Below are positions 1-7,689 of a stretch of DNA of 64,000 bases, piece by piece (within the stretch, counting starts at the first letter, position 1; each line of letters begins with the position of its first letter). The DNA lies in assembly GCA_965194515.1 (NCBI GenBank), contig OZ239146.1, positions 1,364,001 through 1,428,000 on the forward strand, read 5' to 3'. This DNA is from Acidimicrobilacustris europaeus (GTDB lineage Bacteria > Actinomycetota > Acidimicrobiia > Acidimicrobiales > Acidimicrobilacustridaceae). The notes beneath the pieces were generated by a model. The model was not told the DNA's origin. It worked only from the letters and a program-made list of their open reading frames with translations, and made no database searches. Both the position numbers and the translations under genes were made by a program.

Positions 1-15
1 GAGCAATTAACTGCT

Positions 16-56
16 GATTGCTATCGCGCTCTGAGCTTCAGAGCGCGATAGCAATC
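16..56 (-). terminator. Perfect 19-bp inverted repeat at the 3' end of rsmI
   Basis: Two exactly complementary 19-nt arms (16-34 and 38-56) flank a 3-nt loop. The rsmI stop codon (38-40) lies inside the structure, so the right arm encodes the last residues of the protein. A stem this long and GC-rich is likely an intrinsic terminator or mRNA 3'-end stabiliser for the minus-strand operon. No clear U-run follows on the minus strand, so classic termination is not certain. Confidence 0.55.
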
Positions 57-877
57 TCGTACACGCGGTTACGAGCAACCGCAAAGAGTTCCGCCACTTC
101 TGCGGCGGCGTCTTTCTTCGAAAGGCCCCGACCAAGCGCGAGTTCCACCGCTTCTCGAATCTCTTCCTCAGTGGCTTCTGCTGCAGGCGGGGCGCCCTCG
201 AGGACCAGTACATACTCTCCACGCGGATCGACCTCGGCGCATCTCTCAATCGCTGCCGAAACGGTGCCACGCCAAATTTCTTCATGAAGTTTGGTCAATT
301 CACGTGCAAGCACAATGCGACGTTCGCCACCGCACACATCGGCGAGATCATTGAGGGTCTTTTCAAGCCGATGCGGGGCCTCGAACAAGACCACTGTTCG
401 ATGCTCTTCTGAAACTTCCCGAAGTCGCAGCACCCGCCCAGATCCTTTACGAGGGAGAAAACCCTCGAAAACGAAACGCGAGGTTGTCAGACCGCTCGCA
501 ACGAGCGCATGGAGTACAGCCGAAGGGCCTGGAACGACTTCAACGGTGACTCCCGCTTCGATCGCTCGTGAGACCAAGAACTCTCCGGGATCAGAAACCC
601 CTGGCATCCCTGCGTCACTCACCAAGACCACAACATCGCCGCGTTGCACATGTCCGATAACTCGTTCTGCAGCATCGCCCTCGGTGTGTTCGTTCACGAC
701 GATGTAGGTCGGCGACGCGATCCCGAAATGTGACAACAAACGACCGGTTCGGCGCGTGTCCTCACACGCAACCACTCCGGCTTGACCCAGTGCTTCAAGC
801 GCTCTTGGCGAGAGATCTCCGAGGTTGCCTATAGGCGTTCCAACGAGAACCAAGCGACCAGACATTGCAGAACTCAT
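38..877 (-). CDS. rsmI: 16S rRNA (cytidine1402-2'-O)-methyltransferase RsmI
   Basis: RsmI uses S-adenosylmethionine to 2'-O-methylate C1402 of 16S rRNA in the decoding centre. The 279-residue protein has the family hallmarks: TPIGN near the N-terminus, CEDTR around residues 38-42, a SDAGMPG-SDPG loop around 87-98, and PGPSA. Length is normal for the family. I chose the ATG at 877 because it overlaps the TGA of the upstream DUF192 gene in an ATGA arrangement, which suggests translational coupling. An ATG at 865 is also possible, and a longer reading from 913 would run well into the neighbour. It is the last gene of a minus-strand run ychF-DUF192-rsmI, and its stop lies in a strong hairpin. Confidence 0.93.
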   Translation of the reverse strand: MSSAMSGRLVLVGTPIGNLGDLSPRALEALGQAGVVACEDTRRTGRLLSHFGIASPTYIVVNEHTEGDAAERVIGHVQRGDVVVLVSDAGMPGVSDPGEFLVSRAIEAGVTVEVVPGPSAVLHALVASGLTTSRFVFEGFLPRKGSGRVLRLREVSEEHRTVVLFEAPHRLEKTLNDLADVCGGERRIVLARELTKLHEEIWRGTVSAAIERCAEVDPRGEYVLVLEGAPPAAEATEEEIREAVELALGRGLSKKDAAAEVAELFAVARNRVYEIAIAL

Positions 878-1221
878 CGAATCTCCAGTCGGTCGCCTTT
901 GACAACGCCCCAACGGGCGAGTGCGCCCGCTTCGGTTTCGATGACAGAGCGCGAGTGCATAAGGAACGCTCCGAGACGCTGCGGCTTCATTGTTGTGAGT
1001 CGAAGAACGACACCGTCGCGGTCGAGATGGGCAACATCGATGGCAAACCTCATGCCAAGTGTGTGCACCGACTTCGCCCGCGTGAGGAACAGCGCCCCTT
1101 CGATACCGTCTCGGCCAAGTAATCCCCGCCGACGATCGCGTCGAGTTGCTGCGATTTCAAGCGTGGCAAGTACGCGTCCGTCGAGAACCAACCAATTGCC
1201 CGAAGAATCACTCGACGACAT
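874..1221 (-). CDS. DUF192 family protein
   Basis: A 115-residue protein matching the DUF192 fold, small beta-rich proteins of unknown biochemical role that are often exported in other bacteria. Visible family features are the MRFAIDVAHLD segment and the C-terminal pattern ARWGVVKGDRLEI. No signal peptide or membrane segment is visible, so this copy looks cytoplasmic. It sits 19 bp after ychF and overlaps the rsmI start by 4 bp, so the three genes are probably cotranscribed. The function cannot be stated from sequence. Confidence 0.8.
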   Translation of the reverse strand: MSSSDSSGNWLVLDGRVLATLEIAATRRDRRRGLLGRDGIEGALFLTRAKSVHTLGMRFAIDVAHLDRDGVVLRLTTMKPQRLGAFLMHSRSVIETEAGALARWGVVKGDRLEIR

Positions 1222-1240
1222 AATGCCGATGCTACGAGCC

Positions 1241-2317
1241 TCAGACGTTGAAGCGGAACTCCATCACGTCACCATCGACAGGCTGGTAGTCCTTGCCTTC
1301 AACTCGAAGGATGCCCGCATCGCGAGCTTTCGACCAGGCCCCGACCTCGAGCAGTTCATCCCAATGGATGACTTCGGCCCGAATGAACCCGCGCTCAAAA
1401 TCGGTATGGATGACGCCTGCGCACTGCGGGGCCTTGTAACCAGCACGGAACGTCCATGCTCGCGTTTCTTTCTCGCCGGTGGTGAAGTACGTGCGGAGTC
1501 CGAGCATTCGGTAGGCGGCATGGAGGAACCTCGGCAACGCTCCTTCACCAAGCCCGAGTCCTTCGAGCATCTCCACCCGTTCATCGGCGTCGAGCATCGC
1601 TGCTTCAGCTTCAAGCTGAACACACATACCGATGACTTCGCCGTGACCACCGAATTCTTCGATCACGGCTGCGGTCTTTTCGTCGATGCGATCCAGATCG
1701 TTCTCGCTGACATTGACGATTGCGAGCACTGGCTTATTGGTCAGCAGGAAATAGCTCTTGATGAGATCGCGAGATTCCGCATCGAGGTCGCTGCGGTAAA
1801 GCGGCGTCCCTTCCGAGAGGATCACGAGCGCTTTGCCAAGTGCTTCGACCTCATCGGCAATGAATCGATCCTGCTTCGCTGCTTTGCGGCGCTTCTCGAT
1901 TTGGTTTTCGACAGTTTCGAGATCAGCAAGTGCAAGTTCGATTTCAACGATGCGGAGGTGCTCCAACGGATCCGAAGGGCCGGGGACGTCATCGTCTTCG
2001 AACGCGCGCAGCACAAACACAATCGCGTCGGATTCGCGGATGTTGGCGAGGAACTTATTGCCGAGGCCTTCCCCGGTACTCGCCCCCTCGACGAGGCCAC
2101 CAATGTCGACGAACTGCACGCTGGCAGGGATGACCGACTTAGTAGCGCTCATGATCGCGAGCTTCTCCAAACGATGATCCGGCACTTTGGCCACACCAAC
2201 GTTGGGATCCTTCGTCGCAAAGGCGTAGGGCGCAGCAAGAGCGCCGCCTCCGGCGAGAGCGTTATAGAGCGAGGACTTGCCTGCGTTTGGCAGACCGACA
2301 AAACCGAACTTTTCCAT
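1241..2317 (-). CDS. ychF: Redox-regulated ATPase YchF (Obg/OLA1 family)
   Basis: A 358-residue P-loop protein of the TRAFAC/Obg-related YchF family, which prefers ATP over GTP and associates with ribosomes. The G1 loop GLPNAGKSS is at residues 8-16 and the G3 motif DIGGLVEGAS at 71-80. The usual NKxD is replaced by the YchF-type NVSE. A C-terminal TGS domain ends in GDVMEFRFNV. Length is typical. ATG at 2317. It is the first gene of the minus-strand cluster with the DUF192 gene and rsmI, an association consistent with translation-related housekeeping. Confidence 0.95.
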   Translation of the reverse strand: MEKFGFVGLPNAGKSSLYNALAGGGALAAPYAFATKDPNVGVAKVPDHRLEKLAIMSATKSVIPASVQFVDIGGLVEGASTGEGLGNKFLANIRESDAIVFVLRAFEDDDVPGPSDPLEHLRIVEIELALADLETVENQIEKRRKAAKQDRFIADEVEALGKALVILSEGTPLYRSDLDAESRDLIKSYFLLTNKPVLAIVNVSENDLDRIDEKTAAVIEEFGGHGEVIGMCVQLEAEAAMLDADERVEMLEGLGLGEGALPRFLHAAYRMLGLRTYFTTGEKETRAWTFRAGYKAPQCAGVIHTDFERGFIRAEVIHWDELLEVGAWSKARDAGILRVEGKDYQPVDGDVMEFRFNV

Positions 2318-2385
2318 GAGGGGCGCAGGCTACATGGCCCCCACCATCCGGAATCGCTGTCTCACCAATCCGAGATGCTCGCCAC

Positions 2386-2853
2386 ATGCCAGCTACTTCC
2401 GAACAACACACTGGTCCCGAACAACACACTGGTCCCGAACAACGCACGGGTCCCGACCGAATTCCCGGCCCCGTCCTTCGGGGCGCTGCACTCCCCTTTC
2501 TCCACCGGGCCGCACCACACGAGGTGTCGCTTCAAGAACTCCTCACCCATCTCAACAACCTTGGCCTCAGATTCGCTCGGGACAACACCAGTGCCCGACC
2601 CAGCAAGCTTCTGTCCGACGCACTGCGGTGGTCTGAACGTCGTGGCTTCATCGAGCGAACCGGTAGGGGTCGGTATCGCTATGTGCACGTTCCCCGGACG
2701 ACCCTCTGGCGAATGCAGGACCGGTGCCGGAGATTTCTTCGTGAGGCGCAGACTGCGGTTCCTCCGGGTGACCTTTTCCCTCCTCCAGCCTGTGGTCCAT
2801 TCGTTCCACGTCAGAGCGACACTTTTGGACAATCCCCCACCTCCGAGCAGTGA
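2386..2853 (+). CDS. Hypothetical protein with a winged-helix-like core
   Basis: A 155-residue protein of unknown function. Residues about 45-105 read like a small winged helix: a helix around VSLQELLTHLNNLG, a putative recognition helix KLLSDALRWSERRGFIE and a basic wing RTGRGRYRYVHV. This suggests DNA or RNA binding but is not proof. The N-terminus carries a threefold EQHTGP-type repeat encoded by an 18-bp tandem repeat. The C-terminus is Pro-rich. An open frame on the other strand (2362-2901) overlaps fully. I prefer the plus strand because its codon use matches the neighbours and its product looks folded. The gene starts 68 bp from the divergent ychF start. Confidence 0.65.
   Translation: MPATSEQHTGPEQHTGPEQRTGPDRIPGPVLRGAALPFLHRAAPHEVSLQELLTHLNNLGLRFARDNTSARPSKLLSDALRWSERRGFIERTGRGRYRYVHVPRTTLWRMQDRCRRFLREAQTAVPPGDLFPPPACGPFVPRQSDTFGQSPTSEQ
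2399..2452 (+). repeat. Three tandem 18-bp repeats inside a coding region
   Basis: The unit ccgaacaacacactggtc occurs twice exactly (2399-2416, 2417-2434) and a third time with a few changes (2435-2452). Being a multiple of three, it adds six residues per unit (EQHTGP, EQHTGP, EQRTGP) to the N-terminus of the gene starting at 2386. Copy number could vary by slippage. Confidence 0.9.
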
Positions 2854-2962
2854 AAGCCCTCTCTCGGCCGTCGTTGTCGCTCCGACGTGGAACAAAGACA
2901 CCGCTACCTCCTAAAGGCCAGCGCCGGAAGTGAGCCAACCGCTCCTGACCCGAGCTCGTGAT

Positions 2963-2992
2963 TGGTCCAGCAAGCGGCCTTGGGCCTAAGAT
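2963..2992 (+). promoter_or_regulatory. Candidate promoter of the bL37 gene, possibly leaderless
   Basis: A -35-like TTGGTC (2963-2968) and a -10-like TAAGAT (2987-2992) are separated by 18 bp. The usual 7-nt distance from the -10 box puts the transcription start next to the ATG at 3002. The bL37 mRNA may therefore have little or no 5' leader, which is common in Actinomycetota. No Shine-Dalgarno sequence is seen. Confidence 0.4.
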
Positions 2993-3001
2993 TTCGCCCC
3001 T

Positions 3002-3088
3002 ATGTCAAAGAAAACCAACAAGCGCCGCACGAACGCCCGTCGCAAGCCGGCCAACCACGGCACCAAGCCCAACGCCGGTCGCGGCTGA
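3002..3088 (+). CDS. 50S ribosomal protein bL37-like (28 residues)
   Basis: A 28-codon gene encoding a very basic peptide that begins MSKKTNKRRT and contains the block ANHGTKPNA. Actinobacterial bL37 proteins are about 24-28 residues, Lys/Arg-rich and end in an ANHGKRPNA-like block, so the match is specific despite the size. bL37 is a small accessory protein seen in mycobacterial 50S structures. The gene stands alone 34 bp before queF. It is below the length cut-off of most gene finders and easily missed. Confidence 0.8.
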   Translation: MSKKTNKRRTNARRKPANHGTKPNAGRG

Positions 3089-3122
3089 TTCAGCCTCCTG
3101 CCGTCACGTCGCGCCGTTTCTC

Positions 3123-3473
3123 GTGCTCAGCCAACCATCAAAGGAACTCGTCACTGTCCCGAACCCTGAAAAGGGTCGTGATTACGAGATCCTCTGCGAA
3201 ACCGATGAACTGACCTGCATCTGTCCCGTCACAGGTCAGCCGGATTTCGCGACCGTTCGCATTACCTATGTGCCTGACGAGTTTCTCGTTGAACTCAAAA
3301 GCCTCAAGATGTACATCTGGTCCTACCGTGACGAAGGCGCCTTCCACGAGGCCGTCACAAATACCATCCTCGATGATCTCGTGCGGGTTCTTTCGCCGCG
3401 ACGAATGACCGTCGAAACGGTGTGGAAAGTACGCGGTGGCGTCCTCACCACCGTCACTGCGTCGCACCCGTAG
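3123..3473 (+). CDS. queF: NADPH-dependent 7-cyano-7-deazaguanine reductase QueF
   Basis: QueF reduces the nitrile of preQ0 to the amine preQ1 in queuosine tRNA modification. With GTG 3123 as start the 116-residue protein has the catalytic Cys34 in CPVTGQPD, the general acid Asp41 and the substrate-binding Glu76 in FHE. The 7- and 35-residue spacings equal those of Bacillus subtilis QueF (Cys55, Asp62, Glu97). The ELKSLKMY element is the NADPH/tunnel-fold signature. It is the short unimodular type. The start is uncertain, with no good Shine-Dalgarno. An upstream extension in the same frame would overlap bL37 and is unlikely. No queC, queD or queE is in the window. Confidence 0.92.
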   Translation: MLSQPSKELVTVPNPEKGRDYEILCETDELTCICPVTGQPDFATVRITYVPDEFLVELKSLKMYIWSYRDEGAFHEAVTNTILDDLVRVLSPRRMTVETVWKVRGGVLTTVTASHP

Positions 3474-3479
3474 TACGAG

Positions 3480-4613
3480 CTATTCCGCTCCTGGCATCTG
3501 AGGAGGAATCTCGGTGCGCTCAACAACACTTGCCGGCGGCCCTTGTGCCGGCGGTGGTGTGACTTTGCCTGCCGAGATGTCAACAAGTTTTCCGATTCGG
3601 TCGATGACTGCCCACGTGAGGCGGTCACCACCGACAGTTGAGAGGTGCACATTGTCTTTCTGGCGCACACCGCGCACGACGCCATCTGCGTTGGGCAAAT
3701 TGGCGACAAATTGGAAGTCCGAATCGGTGAAGAACGGCCAGGTGTCGAAGTACTGAATCCACGGACGCGACTGCGCTTCTGTCCAGTAGATATAACTCAG
3801 CTCGTCCATACCCTTCGTCTTTGTCCCAGGACCCATCGGCGGAGGCCCACACCAGATCGTGATTCGATCATTCGTCGGCGATTTCAAGAGATCCATCGTG
3901 GCAGCAACTCGCCGCCGATATTCCGTCAACCACGGTTCGGAAAAGCGCTCAAGAACTTTGTTCTGCGCATCGACCATGTTCTGGCCGTCGTTCGCACCAA
4001 ACATGATGACGAGAATCGCTGGATTCGCAGGGAGAACATCCTTCACCAAGTGCTCTGGCCAGTTGAAGTAATCGGGCCGAGCCAACCCAGTGGAAACACG
4101 AAAATCCAATGTTGGGGTAAAGATGCCCGTCGACTGCGTTATCCGCTGAAACGACGTGCCGAAGGTCTGCGTAATGGAGTCGCCACCAACCCAGATCTTC
4201 ATCGGTTCCGCAGGAGTAGGGGCAGTAAGTTCTGGGACCTTTTTTGCATCAGCCGCTGCAGCTGCACTTTCCGCCTCGGCCTGCTGGCGCAAAAGTTCTT
4301 CAACGTCGACCCCACTGCTTTGGTTTTTGCCGATCGCATCGTCAATCGCGTTACGGAAGAAGTTGATCTGGAACGTGTCGGTCACTGAAGCGACCGTCTT
4401 GGCGATTCCGTTACGCCAACCGTCACCCTTCGCGTTGCTCTTGCGCAACGTTGCATCCGCATTGAGGAGTCCAGCAATACAAAATGCCAGCACAACCACA
4501 ACCAGAATCATGCCTGCCGACATCGTGCCTTCCCGACGAGGGCGGAGTGGTTCAAAAAGCTTTCGCCAGTTGGCACGTGGCCTTTCACCTGACGGCTTTT
4601 GCTGTTGGCTCAT
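3480..4613 (-). CDS. Membrane-anchored SGNH-hydrolase-type protein (DUF459-like)
   Basis: A 377-residue protein with one N-terminal transmembrane helix (about 33-50), an Ala/Glu-rich linker and an extracytoplasmic SGNH domain. Ser146 lies in the GDS block (144-146), the GAND block is at 205-208, and the Asp320/His323 pair (DNVH) completes the triad. These proteins transfer or remove acyl groups on surface glycans. A GGAGGG ribosome site precedes ATG 4613, and the start lies 13 bp after the MBOAT stop, so the two form a transcription unit. The MBOAT probably supplies acyl groups across the membrane and this protein handles them outside. The substrate is unknown. Confidence 0.85.
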   Translation of the reverse strand: MSQQQKPSGERPRANWRKLFEPLRPRREGTMSAGMILVVVVLAFCIAGLLNADATLRKSNAKGDGWRNGIAKTVASVTDTFQINFFRNAIDDAIGKNQSSGVDVEELLRQQAEAESAAAAADAKKVPELTAPTPAEPMKIWVGGDSITQTFGTSFQRITQSTGIFTPTLDFRVSTGLARPDYFNWPEHLVKDVLPANPAILVIMFGANDGQNMVDAQNKVLERFSEPWLTEYRRRVAATMDLLKSPTNDRITIWCGPPPMGPGTKTKGMDELSYIYWTEAQSRPWIQYFDTWPFFTDSDFQFVANLPNADGVVRGVRQKDNVHLSTVGGDRLTWAVIDRIGKLVDISAGKVTPPPAQGPPASVVERTEIPPQMPGAE

Positions 4614-4626
4614 CGCGGACCCTCCA

Positions 4627-6168
4627 TCAGAATTGGAAATAGATGAATGGCGCGATCCCCTCGGGACCAAGCGCATCAATAAGGACAAGACCACCGGCAA
4701 GCGCGGCGATTTGCAGCGCGGGTGCCCAGGTCGCAAACCACACTTCAGCTTTCTGGGGGATACGGGGCGGCACGAACTGAGAGGCAACACTCGCCACGAT
4801 GACGATGACCAGTAGCAGGCTGACGCCAGCGCTGGAGCCGCCTGAGGCAAACAGGCGACCAAGAAGAGAGAACGCGCCATCGATCGACTGGGCCCGGAAG
4901 AACACCCAGGCCAGACACACCACATTGAAGACCAAGAACCACTGCATCGATTTCACAAGAAGCGGAGGCAGACCGAGTTCATGGCCTTTCCATTTGGCAC
5001 GAACAATGCGTTCCGCCACGAGATAACCGCCGTGAATTGCGCCCCAAACAACAAAAGTCCAGTTCGCTCCATGCCACAATCCGCCGATGATCATGACGAG
5101 GAACAAGTTCCTGTACATCATGGCTTTCGAACCACGGTTTCCGCCGAGCGGAATGTAGAGATAGTCACGCAACCAACGTGACAACGTCATATGCCAACGG
5201 TTCCAGAAGTCCTGCAATGAGAGGGCAATATACGGAGAATCAAAGTTCTGCGGGAACCTGATTCCGAGGAGCAATGCGATTCCGATTGCGATGTCGGTAT
5301 AGCCGCTGAAATCTGAGTAGATCTGGATCGCGTAGGCATAAATCGCCAAAAGCACAGCGAGCGAACCGTAGGCATCTGGATTGGCAAAGACTGGATCAAC
5401 GATCTGAGTCGCCAAGAAACTCGAAACCACAACCTTCTTGAACATGCCGCGGAAAATGAGCATGAAGGCTTCGCCCGACCGCACATAACGGGGATCAGGT
5501 TGTTCCTCGAGCTGAGGCGCAAACTCACTCGCCCGCACGATGGGTCCAGCAACGAGGTGAGCAAAAAACGAAAGGTAGACGCCGAAGTCAAGAAAATTGA
5601 GAGGCTTGCGCCACTCACCTCGACCGATATCGATCACATAACTGATCGCTTGGAATGTGAAGAACGAAATTCCGATGGGCAAAATAACGTTGAGAAGCGG
5701 AGAGTCGACTGAGATTCCGATCGACCGCATCTTTTCGGTAATGCTCGAAAGAAAAAAGTCGACATATTTGAAATAACCGAGAATGCCAAGATTGACAATG
5801 ACGGCAATTCGCACAATCCATCGACTCAGGTTGGTCCGCTCTCCTTCTGGAGTCAGCGAGCGGAATACCGCCAAGCCAAAGAACCAATTGATACCAATGC
5901 TCAGAATGAGCAGCAGTAAATAGTTCCAGTCCCACCACCCATAGAAGACAAAACTCGCGGCGAGGATGAACCACCGCCATGCGATCTTGTGGGGTCGGAG
6001 TATCCAACTCACGGTGAAGACCACCAAGAAGAAGACCGCGAAATCGATGGTGGGGAAAAGCATGGAGAGGTTTCCCAGATGGATGGAGAAGCGAACTGAT
6101 GAGGAGGCCCTCTCGTTGAGAAAGGCCAGTGCCGAAACTACCGCAGTGCCATTGGAGTTTTCGGGCAT
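4627..6168 (-). CDS. MBOAT family membrane-bound O-acyltransferase (AlgI/DltB-like)
   Basis: A 513-residue multi-pass membrane protein. The conserved MBOAT core includes FWNRWHMTLSRWLRDYLYIP (about 321-340) and the catalytic His366 in GLWHGANW. MBOAT proteins of this branch move acyl groups, commonly acetyl, through the membrane onto exported polysaccharides. ATG 6168 has an AGGGAG Shine-Dalgarno. A shorter start at 6063 (MLFPTIDF) matches the usual AlgI N-terminus and could be the real one. The next gene is an SGNH hydrolase, the classic partner. No polysaccharide synthase genes are adjacent. Confidence 0.9.
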   Translation of the reverse strand: MPENSNGTAVVSALAFLNERASSSVRFSIHLGNLSMLFPTIDFAVFFLVVFTVSWILRPHKIAWRWFILAASFVFYGWWDWNYLLLLILSIGINWFFGLAVFRSLTPEGERTNLSRWIVRIAVIVNLGILGYFKYVDFFLSSITEKMRSIGISVDSPLLNVILPIGISFFTFQAISYVIDIGRGEWRKPLNFLDFGVYLSFFAHLVAGPIVRASEFAPQLEEQPDPRYVRSGEAFMLIFRGMFKKVVVSSFLATQIVDPVFANPDAYGSLAVLLAIYAYAIQIYSDFSGYTDIAIGIALLLGIRFPQNFDSPYIALSLQDFWNRWHMTLSRWLRDYLYIPLGGNRGSKAMMYRNLFLVMIIGGLWHGANWTFVVWGAIHGGYLVAERIVRAKWKGHELGLPPLLVKSMQWFLVFNVVCLAWVFFRAQSIDGAFSLLGRLFASGGSSAGVSLLLVIVIVASVASQFVPPRIPQKAEVWFATWAPALQIAALAGGLVLIDALGPEGIAPFIYFQF

Positions 6169-6199
6169 ACGCGCTCCCTGAGACCGATAGGGTCACGCC

Positions 6200-6802
6200 G
6201 TGCTTGATCACGTGTTCACCGATGCCATCGGAGCGCTTCGAGATGCCTTCGAAGGGGCGATGCTTGAACGCCAAGCCTTCGAAGAGCGATTCAACATGGA
6301 CATGCTGTTGGGCGATATGACGTGGGAAACCACCTACGGACTCCCGGGCGAGGGCGTTCCACCTCGAGTCCAAGCTGACCTCACCCTCACATGGCCCACC
6401 TGGGCCCAGACTGCCTATCGGTCGTGGTACATCGGAGAAACTCTCGATGAAGCGCCCCGAATCGACATTGAACTTGTCCTACGTGTTCAGCGACTGTCAT
6501 CGGCTCCTGACCCCGCAGCACTTATCGCCGCGCTTCCCGACACCAGCCCGGCGATTGGGCAAGACCGTCTTGAGCGCTCGGGTCCAACTGTCGAGACAAT
6601 CTTCGAAGGAAGCTTCGATCACCCCGAGTATGCAATCGAAGTCAGTTATGAAGGCAGTTACGAAGTCGACGAAGAAACGTTGGCCGACGGGACGCGGCTT
6701 GACGACAACCTCGGCGCCATGGGCGGTTGGATTTCATCGATCCTCGTGAAGGTCGGAGATCTCCCTTGGGATTTCCTCCCCCCAATGGAGCAACCGTCCT
6801 AA
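6200..6802 (+). CDS. Hypothetical protein, 200 residues
   Basis: A soluble-looking acidic protein with a GTG start, divergent from the MBOAT gene with only 31 bp between starts. It has no signal peptide, membrane segment or motif I recognise. The composition, with alternating hydrophobic stretches such as IDIELVLRVQRL and YAIEVSYEGSYEVD, suggests a beta-rich fold. Codon use is like the neighbours, which supports a real gene. Function unknown. Confidence 0.65.
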   Translation: MLDHVFTDAIGALRDAFEGAMLERQAFEERFNMDMLLGDMTWETTYGLPGEGVPPRVQADLTLTWPTWAQTAYRSWYIGETLDEAPRIDIELVLRVQRLSSAPDPAALIAALPDTSPAIGQDRLERSGPTVETIFEGSFDHPEYAIEVSYEGSYEVDEETLADGTRLDDNLGAMGGWISSILVKVGDLPWDFLPPMEQPS

Positions 6803-6831
6803 TTCAGTCGGCCTCGTTCAGCCAATCTCGT

Positions 6832-7689
6832 TTAAAACGAATCGGGTTCTGGCAACAGGTCGGGGAATACCGGGTCTCGACCTTCGGCCTTTGCCGTGAA
6901 TGTCTCGACCATGTCGGAGGGCTGGAACATACCTGTCTGCCATGTCGCAATGTGATTCAGTCCGTCGGTCACGCTGTGATCTCGCGAGTACAGGAGCATC
7001 TCTTTCGTGCCCCAGATCGCAAGCGGACTCTTTGATGCGATTTCGTGAGCGATAGCAAGAACTCCAGCGACGAGTTCCTCATGAGTTGGGAAGATCTCGT
7101 TGATCAGTCCCACCTCGAGGGCCCGTTGGGCAGACAAACGCCGACCGGTATAGGCCATTTCACGCGCAACGCCATCGGGAATGATTTTTGGGAGGCGTTG
7201 CAACGTACCGACATCGGCGGTCATTCCGATGTTGATTTCCTGAATCACAAAGAACGCATCTGCTGACGCGTATCGCATATCGGCAGCCGTCACCATGTCG
7301 ACAGCGCCACCAATACACCCTCCTTGAATTGCGACAAGCACAGGCATGCGAACTCGCTCAAACGAGGTGAAGCTCTCCTGCAACATGAGTGCGGTTTGAC
7401 GCAGTCGGGCACGTACGCGGCCCATTTCATGAGAATCATCAGGCGTTATCGCCGTATCGCCGGAGGTAAAGACACCAAGATCCATGCCCGCGCTGAAGTG
7501 ACGACCGGTGGAGGACACAACGATCGCCCGCACATCGCCCCGTGCATCAAGCCCGCGAACAATTTCGGGAAGCTCCGTCCAAAACTCTCGGACCATTGAA
7601 TTGAGATCGTCGGGACGATTCAAGCGAATATGGGCGACCTTGTCGGTCACCTCAACATCGAAGCATGAAGAACTCAACGACGAACTCAT
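6832..7689 (-). CDS. Enoyl-CoA hydratase/isomerase, delta3,5-delta2,4-dienoyl-CoA isomerase type
   Basis: A 285-residue crotonase-fold protein. The oxyanion-hole segments are GRHFSAGMDL (62-71) and IQGGCIGGAVD (121-131). The active-site stretch FFVIQEINIGMTADVGTLQ carries Glu151 and Asp159, with the same 8-residue spacing as Glu196/Asp204 of rat dienoyl-CoA isomerase (ECH1). This points to isomerisation of 3,5-dienoyl-CoA in unsaturated fatty acid oxidation rather than simple hydration. ATG 7689 overlaps the stop of the upstream PfkB kinase gene (ATGA). A longer frame extends upstream to 7812 but lies inside that gene. Confidence 0.88.
   Translation of the reverse strand: MSSSLSSSCFDVEVTDKVAHIRLNRPDDLNSMVREFWTELPEIVRGLDARGDVRAIVVSSTGRHFSAGMDLGVFTSGDTAITPDDSHEMGRVRARLRQTALMLQESFTSFERVRMPVLVAIQGGCIGGAVDMVTAADMRYASADAFFVIQEINIGMTADVGTLQRLPKIIPDGVAREMAYTGRRLSAQRALEVGLINEIFPTHEELVAGVLAIAHEIASKSPLAIWGTKEMLLYSRDHSVTDGLNHIATWQTGMFQPSDMVETFTAKAEGRDPVFPDLLPEPDSF

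Noticed and set aside
2399..2452. Short direct repeats that might be a CRISPR array
   Set aside because: The units are contiguous, 18 bp long, have no spacers and lie in frame inside a coding region.
2362..2901. Minus-strand open frame opposite the winged-helix-like gene, with an AGGAGG-like site before a GTG
   Set aside because: The product is low-complexity and reads as the antisense of the 18-bp repeat. The plus strand gives a more protein-like sequence and normal codon use. Not fully excluded.
782..2914. Long plus-strand open frame across rsmI, DUF192 and ychF
   Set aside because: It is antisense to three recognisable genes and its translation matches no family. GC-rich coding DNA often leaves the opposite frame open.
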